This document shows positions 16,995-21,205 of a stretch of DNA of 21,205 nucleotides, piece by piece. The stretch comes from Stentor coeruleus (Eukaryota; Ciliophora; Heterotrichea; Heterotrichida; Stentoridae). Where the stretch lies: NCBI GenBank assembly GCA_001970955.1, contig MPUH01001198.1, positions 1-21,205 of the forward strand, given 5' to 3'. How positions within the stretch are numbered: position 1 is the stretch's first letter; the number at the start of each line of letters is the position of its first letter. Position numbers and translations under genes: made by a program. Below the pieces are notes generated by a model. The model saw nothing but the letters and a program-made list of their open reading frames with translations. It ran no database searches and was not told the DNA's origin.

Positions 16995-18121
16995 TTATAT
17001 GTTGCTAAGTTTTTTATGGAATTAAAAGTTGGGTATGTGATTTTTTATTAAGATTTTGTAGGTATTAGGAGATTTGTGAGTGAATTAGTTGATGCTATTA
17101 GATGAATAATATTATGTGGATGGAGTTTTTTATGATGTAATTAAGGGTGATTTTTAGATTAGATTGGTGTTAAGTGTAGATTTTTTTATTGAATTAATTG
17201 GGTCAGAAAATAGACTGGGCTTATGATAAAAGATTAGCCTAATTACAAATATACTACTTAAATAGAAATTTATATAAAAACTTAGATTATCGAAATTATA
17301 AATATAGTCTTAATTAAATCAATCAATGTTTATTGTAGTAACTAAGTTTTTCATACAAATTCTTGTATGTTTGCATCACTTTTATCTTGCCTTCTCGTAA
17401 TTCTAATCTTAAAAATATTATATAGCCACTTATAATAATATATAATAAACTAAGCTTATCCTCACTTCTTTAGGCTTAAAAATAATTCCTCATTCTCGTG
17501 ATTTTATCTCTGTTTATCATTTCAGGATAATCCTCTGATTTCAAAATATATGCTGATTATTAGAGTCAAGATATTTTGTTGTAATGCTAAATCTAATGAA
17601 AACAAAATACTATCAGTTTAGACTATAGTCTATTATTATGTTTTCTAAGCTTAAGCCCTGCTGTAGATAATCATAATTTATTTAAGTTTTCTATTCGAAA
17701 TAATAATTATCATGTTATTCTGATGATAAAACCTAAGTTTAATTTTGATTTTGGTTGAGATTATTTTAGATGTAAAGATCTACCGAGGTGTGGTTATCTG
17801 ATAATTCAATCTTTATAGCTACTTACATTTTTTTGATATATTCAAGATCTTTCAATATTTAATTGTTTTTTCCTTGATGCATAAGTTTCAGAAATTTGTG
17901 CCTATCTTAAAGTAATATATTTAGCATTAAAAAGAATTTTAGAGTTTTGATTTGATTATCATATTAAAAAAGTATAAAATTTATAAATACCATATTGAAA
18001 AAATGCAAAGTATCTCAGCCATAAACATTTTATACTCAAACTATAAATAAAAACTCTAACCTTAAAACTTTTCTCATTCCTCCAAAATCCAAATTTATCT
18101 TATTTAAAATTTAACTTCTTT
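16995..18121. other. Intergenic stretch without a supported gene
   Basis: About 1.1 kb between two minus-strand genes. 17000-17170 is G-rich and C-poor on +, as expected for the eL24 5' flank. 18019-18121 contains no G on the + strand, the 3'-flank pattern of the kinase-like gene. In between, a minus-strand frame at 17613-17927 stays open only if TAA/TAG are read through. Nothing else is recognised. Confidence 0.55.
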
Positions 18122-19297
18122 TTATGGATGAATTTGACTTGCTTCATTAATAAACTCTTTTCTTAGCTCAAAAAGTTTTTTTCTATTATTTATCTGCGGA
18201 TATTCAATTAATTTTACTGTATCTACCCTTGCAAGATCTCTTTGAGTATCTAGTCGATTTTTAGATGAAGATATAATTTCAAACTTTTCATTATTCATTA
18301 GTTCAAAAGTAAATTTAACAGTTTTAGATACTCTTTTCCTCTGATTACCCGAATATAAAAGTTCAGGAGATTGCATAAGTTGTTGAATCAAAGAGGTTTG
18401 AGATCTATCAAATTTAACTTTAGCTATCATTTTATAATTATTAAGTTTCCAATCATATTCTGGGCGGATTTCATTTTTTTCCGCAAGAGTTTTGAAAAGG
18501 TTTTTGAGCATTTCATAGTCAGGCTCTTCATCAAATTTTAAACTTTTTATGTACAGTAAAATTACTTTAAATTCTGACGGGCAATTTTGACAAATTTCAT
18601 TTATGGTTAGATTTTTTTTGATTTTATATAATATTTTTTTATTGGTTTTGCGTGAATCCCATGGAAGATATCCTTGGATAAAATGTATTAACATATAAAT
18701 AAAGCTTTCTAGATCATCTCTTCTTGAAGATATAAACCCTTCATCGATATTTACAGATGAGTACAAAGTTTTTTTACATTTTTGGACACTTTTTTTTATT
18801 GTCACATGCTTTTTTCTATCGAAATCCATAAAAACGCTAGCTTGTGCAAAATTTGTGATAAACAAAGTCTGCCAATCCAATTCATAGCCTGTGAGGATTT
18901 TATTTGGACTTAAGCTATTATGAACATATCCCATTTTATGGAGTTTGTGAATTTTATCTAAAAGTTCTATAGCAATTTTCATAACACAGGCCAAGCTAAA
19001 ACAATTATTTGACTCTAGTAATTTAGCTTGTAAAGATTTGCCTAGGTAGTTGTAAACAGCAAATTTTTTACCTCTGAAAATTCCTTCAGATAAAACTTGT
19101 ATGAATCCTGGAACAGAATAAAAGTCATTAAGGATACGAGCTTCTTTTTGAAGATAAGAACCTACAGGATTTTTTTCATACTTTATAACAACTTTATCTC
19201 CTGTTTTCTGATCGCAGGCTTTGTATAAATAACTTTTTGAGCTTTCGTGGATTATTTTTTGAACTTTATACCTGTTGTCTAATAATAAATTTTGCAT
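18122..19297 (-). CDS. CK1-family pseudokinase
   Basis: A 391-residue protein whose first ~275 residues follow the casein kinase 1 fold. Evidence includes V-V-I-K-Y-E (Lys39 in the VAIK position), Glu52 on helix C, Y-L-G-K-S-L (84-89) like the CK1 hinge LLGPSL, and S-S-R-R-D-D-L-E-S-F-I-Y (190-201) with L-P-W-D (211-214), both CK1 hallmarks. The catalytic centre is destroyed. The HRD..K..N loop reads H126-N-S-L-S-P-N-K, so Asp is Ser128, Lys is Ser130 and Asn is Lys133. DFG is N149-F-A. The Gly loop (I-H-E-S-S-K-S-Y-L-Y) has lost its glycines. Family knowledge says such a protein should not transfer phosphate; a scaffold or regulatory role is inferred. The C-terminal 115 residues are basic and unrecognised. 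An in-frame TAA directly precedes the ATG, which fixes the start. Stop is TAA. Confidence 0.9.
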   Translation of the reverse strand: MQNLLLDNRYKVQKIIHESSKSYLYKACDQKTGDKVVIKYEKNPVGSYLQKEARILNDFYSVPGFIQVLSEGIFRGKKFAVYNYLGKSLQAKLLESNNCFSLACVMKIAIELLDKIHKLHKMGYVHNSLSPNKILTGYELDWQTLFITNFAQASVFMDFDRKKHVTIKKSVQKCKKTLYSSVNIDEGFISSRRDDLESFIYMLIHFIQGYLPWDSRKTNKKILYKIKKNLTINEICQNCPSEFKVILLYIKSLKFDEEPDYEMLKNLFKTLAEKNEIRPEYDWKLNNYKMIAKVKFDRSQTSLIQQLMQSPELLYSGNQRKRVSKTVKFTFELMNNEKFEIISSSKNRLDTQRDLARVDTVKLIEYPQINNRKKLFELRKEFINEASQIHP

Positions 19298-19717
19298 TTA
19301 TTAAATTTCAACATACAGGGCCAAGCTGGCATTAACCGACTAGGCAAAGCTTAATAATTAAAATTAAATTATTCAAAACTTATTCAACAAGATTCAAGAG
19401 GATTCAAATGGCATAAGATTTTATAGAATATATTCGATAATTTAATTTTTTTTTTAGATTTTCAATCATCATGCAATCAGATCAATAATTTAAATAATAT
19501 CCTCATAATTTATTACAAGAAACCTTTGCATTTATTTAAAATAAATATATTTTATAAGATCTCTTTATATTAGAAAAATACATATTTTGTTTTGCTCGCT
19601 TGTAAAAATGATGAAAAATACTAAACTTAAATTATCAAATTTTATGATAAGACATAAACTCATGAACTTAATCTAAAAAAAAAATTATGAAAAAATATTA
19701 ATCTAAACTATATAAAT
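19298..19717. other. Divergent intergenic region with phased ATTCAA words
   Basis: Shared 5' region of the CK1-like gene (-) and TPR/IQ gene (+). A locally GC-richer segment at about 19315-19350 includes a GCCA-AGC-TGGC mini hairpin. Four ATTCAA words follow at 19371, 19382, 19392 and 19402. The rest is AT-rich with no ORF, and it lacks the C/G strand skew seen in other 5' flanks. Confidence 0.55.
19371..19411. repeat. Four ATTCAA words spaced 10-11 bp
   Basis: ATTCAA recurs at 19371, 19382, 19392 and 19402. The last three start 10-bp near-repeats (ATTCAACAAG, ATTCAAGAGG, ATTCAAATGG). Spacing of one helical turn places all copies on one DNA face, as for a cooperatively bound protein. Function is inferred. 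Confidence 0.6.
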
Positions 19718-21044
19718 ATGCTTTTAAAAGTAAAAAGTATTTAGAGTGAAATATTTGTGTTGAATTGGAACAAAAATGCTTTAGAATTAAAGCATGAAGG
19801 TAAAACAGCTGAATCACTTTTATTGTTTCTTAGAGCTGAAGAACTTCTTAGAACTTTTCCTTCGGTTAAATTGCAATTTCTTACTTATAACAATCTAGCC
19901 TGCCACTTTGAAAAAGAAAAAAGCTATCATCGAGCGGTTTCTTATTTAAACCTATGCACAAAACTCAAAGTTAAAGATGTATCATGCAAAATTTTATATA
20001 TCGGAGTATATCTGAATCTTTCTGCAATAAAATCGAAATTGAATCTTCATGAAGCGGCTTTAAATCATTCATTAAAAGCCTTATCTCTTCTTGAAACTAT
20101 ACAAAATTCATGTTTAAAAACAATCTGCTACTACTCCATAGCCTTAGAATATGAGTTTCTTTCAAAATCCTTTTTCGAAAAACATTTTAGAATATGAGTT
20201 TCTTTTTCAAATCCCTTTTGCCAAACATAATTTCAAACAAGCTCTAGACATTTCAGTTGAATTTTTCGGTCCTAACCATGAAATAACAAATAAAATCCGT
20301 TTCTCTCTCCATGACTGCCAAAAAAAACCAAGTATTTCAATTGACCCTTTGTGTATACTCAGAGAAAAAACTTCTCAGCCTAAAAGACGTGCAACACGTA
20401 AAACAGTTTCGAAAGGTGCAACAAACTATGGATTAGATATAAAAGTAGATACAACTCCATGGCAAGAATTAGTAAATTGGAGAGCAAAAACTCAAAGTGA
20501 GACTCCAAAACTTAAGACAAGTAGGGATTTAAGGCAAAAATTCACTCAGTTATCTCAAGAAACTAATCGAAATGCTGCTATTACAGGAAAACTTGAAGAA
20601 AAACTCAATTATATTAGTAAAAAATTAGCGTCTCTAAACGGTAAATCAAATCATGTTGAAGGAGATAAAAAAGTTGTGGAGAAAGATAAAATCAAGGCGG
20701 CTGTTAAGATCCAAAGGGCGTTTAGAGAGTATATAAAACGCAGACAAATCAAAATAGAAAAAGGTAAACAATTAACTGGGTATAAAAAAAGCGACTATAA
20801 GATCATTCCATTTTTTCTTATGAATTTTGATGTAGAACCTCCAATAAATAATAGACATTTGCAGAAAAATGAAATTCATATAAAAAAAGCTGAAAAAAAT
20901 ATTCAAACTAGTAGAGGTGGACCAAGGATAAAAAATGCTAAGCTTAGAGGTTTGTTGGAGTCTGTTATTTTCATTCAAAAACATATCCGTGGCTTTTTAC
21001 AGAGAAATAGATATAAAAAACTATATTATACAATGTATCACTAG
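19718..21044 (+). CDS. TPR and IQ-motif protein, frame broken by a 43-bp duplication
   Basis: No ATG lies in the first long open frame. The ATG at 19718 plus a 15-nt intron (19730-19744) supplies one (M-L-L-K, then S-E-I-F-V-L-N-W). The N-terminal half forms several TPR-like helical repeats. The frame closes at a TGA at 20195-20197, while the rest of the gene continues one frame over. The cause is an imperfect tandem duplication: skipping 20144-20186 restores the frame and an intact TPR (A-L-E-Y-E-F-L-F-Q ... F-G-P-N-H-E-I-T). The joined product would have about 422 residues. The C-terminal half is basic, with a short coiled-coil-prone stretch and two IQ motifs, I-Q-R-A-F-R-E-Y-I-K-R (from nt 20709) and I-Q-K-H-I-R-G-F-L-Q-R (from 20973), which bind calmodulin or related EF-hand proteins. 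It is either a truncated allele, a young pseudogene or an assembly error. Stop is TAG. Confidence 0.8.
19730..19744 (+). other. 15-nt intron near the start of the TPR/IQ gene
   Basis: GTAAAAAGTATTTAG. It ends in an in-frame TAG that otherwise blocks the reading frame, and the coding stretch after it has no ATG of its own. Removal connects it in frame to the ATG at 19718. The form matches the two other introns. Confidence 0.85.
20144..20230 (+). repeat. 43-bp imperfect tandem duplication inside the TPR/IQ gene
   Basis: Copy 1 starts at 20144 and copy 2 at 20187. Both begin TTAGAATATGAGTTTCTTT and then diverge by several substitutions and small shifts. The period of 43 is not a multiple of three, so the downstream coding sequence is out of frame. 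Copy 2 fits the TPR consensus better than copy 1. Confidence 0.85.
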
Positions 21045-21205
21045 TGATGTATTAACATAAATATAAAAAAAACATGCATAACTATATATAATTATAACAG
21101 ATAAAATATTATGGAAGTATTACTCAAAGTTAAAATTAGACTAGAACATAATCAAAAGTCTTCACTCCTAATAACAATCCTAACTATTCTATATTCAGGT
21201 ATAAA
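21045..21205. other. 3' flank of the TPR/IQ gene
   Basis: AT-rich; no gene seen. The last ~45 bases are C-rich and G-poor, which would fit the 5' flank of a + strand gene beyond the window (inference). Confidence 0.4.

Noticed and set aside
19315-19350. Small GC-richer hairpin segment upstream of the CK1-like gene as an RNA gene
   Set aside because: The stem is only four base pairs and there are no flanking RNA-gene signals.
19757-19759. GTG start for the TPR/IQ gene
   Set aside because: Nuclear genes start at ATG; the ATG at 19718 with a perfect 15-nt intron gives a better start.
20151-20197. A GT-AG intron explaining the frame change in the TPR/IQ gene
   Set aside because: The only GT..AG pair available (20155-20190, 36 nt) leads straight into a TGA, and no 15-16 nt option exists.
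1-21205. UAR=Gln or context-dependent nuclear code for the whole window
   Set aside because: All large genes are complete with CAA/CAG as glutamine and end at TAA or TAG exactly where their families end.
1-21205. tRNA, rRNA, CRISPR, transposon or viral genes
   Set aside because: I looked for cloverleaf and B-box-like words, regular spacer arrays, transposase or polymerase motifs and terminal inverted repeats and found none that stand.

Overview
The window looks like macronuclear DNA of a heterotrich ciliate, most likely Stentor or a close relative. Three coding sequences are each interrupted by an intron of exactly 15 nt that begins GTAA and ends TAG (11648-11662, 13058-13072, 19730-19744). 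Removing each one restores a continuous conserved protein. The eleven genes with visible 3' ends use the standard code: glutamine is CAA/CAG, every tryptophan I see is TGG, and stops are TAA (7) or TAG (4). The DNA is AT-rich, genes are mostly intron-poor, and both strands are used.

Layout, left to right. 1-95 (-): 5' end of a Rab11-type GTPase. 875-1405 (-): centrin. 1406-3919: long non-genic stretch with three one-N scaffold joins flanked by duplicated ends, plus a possible decayed gene. 3920-4729 (+): two-repeat Myb factor. 4799-5527 (-): Ser/Thr-rich NPF-motif protein of unknown function. 5960-7345 (-): secreted BPI/LBP-like lipid-binding protein. 8028-9944 (+): ABCG half-transporter. 9945-11612: non-genic, holding a decayed copy of the 5' end of the next gene. 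11613-12320 (+): two-RRM RNA-binding protein. 12809-14581 (-): ankyrin-AGC kinase. 15464-16411 (+): secreted patatin-like protein lacking both catalytic residues. 16539-16994 (-): ribosomal protein eL24. 18122-19297 (-): CK1-family pseudokinase. 19718-21044 (+): TPR/IQ protein whose frame is broken by a 43-bp imperfect tandem duplication.

The genes do not form an operon or a single pathway; this is an ordinary stretch of a compact protist genome. Calcium signalling is a loose common theme (centrin, IQ motifs), and two genes encode apparent pseudoenzymes. I found no CRISPR array, integrated virus, transposon or tRNA.

The most interesting signals are: the two pseudoenzymes; the frame-breaking duplication; the decayed RRM copy that keeps a recognisable 15-nt intron; the very strong strand asymmetry of gene flanks (5' flanks C-rich and nearly G-free on the sense strand, 3' flanks the reverse); and an (A/T)ATAA block abutting most start codons. 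I do not see a clearly new multi-gene system.
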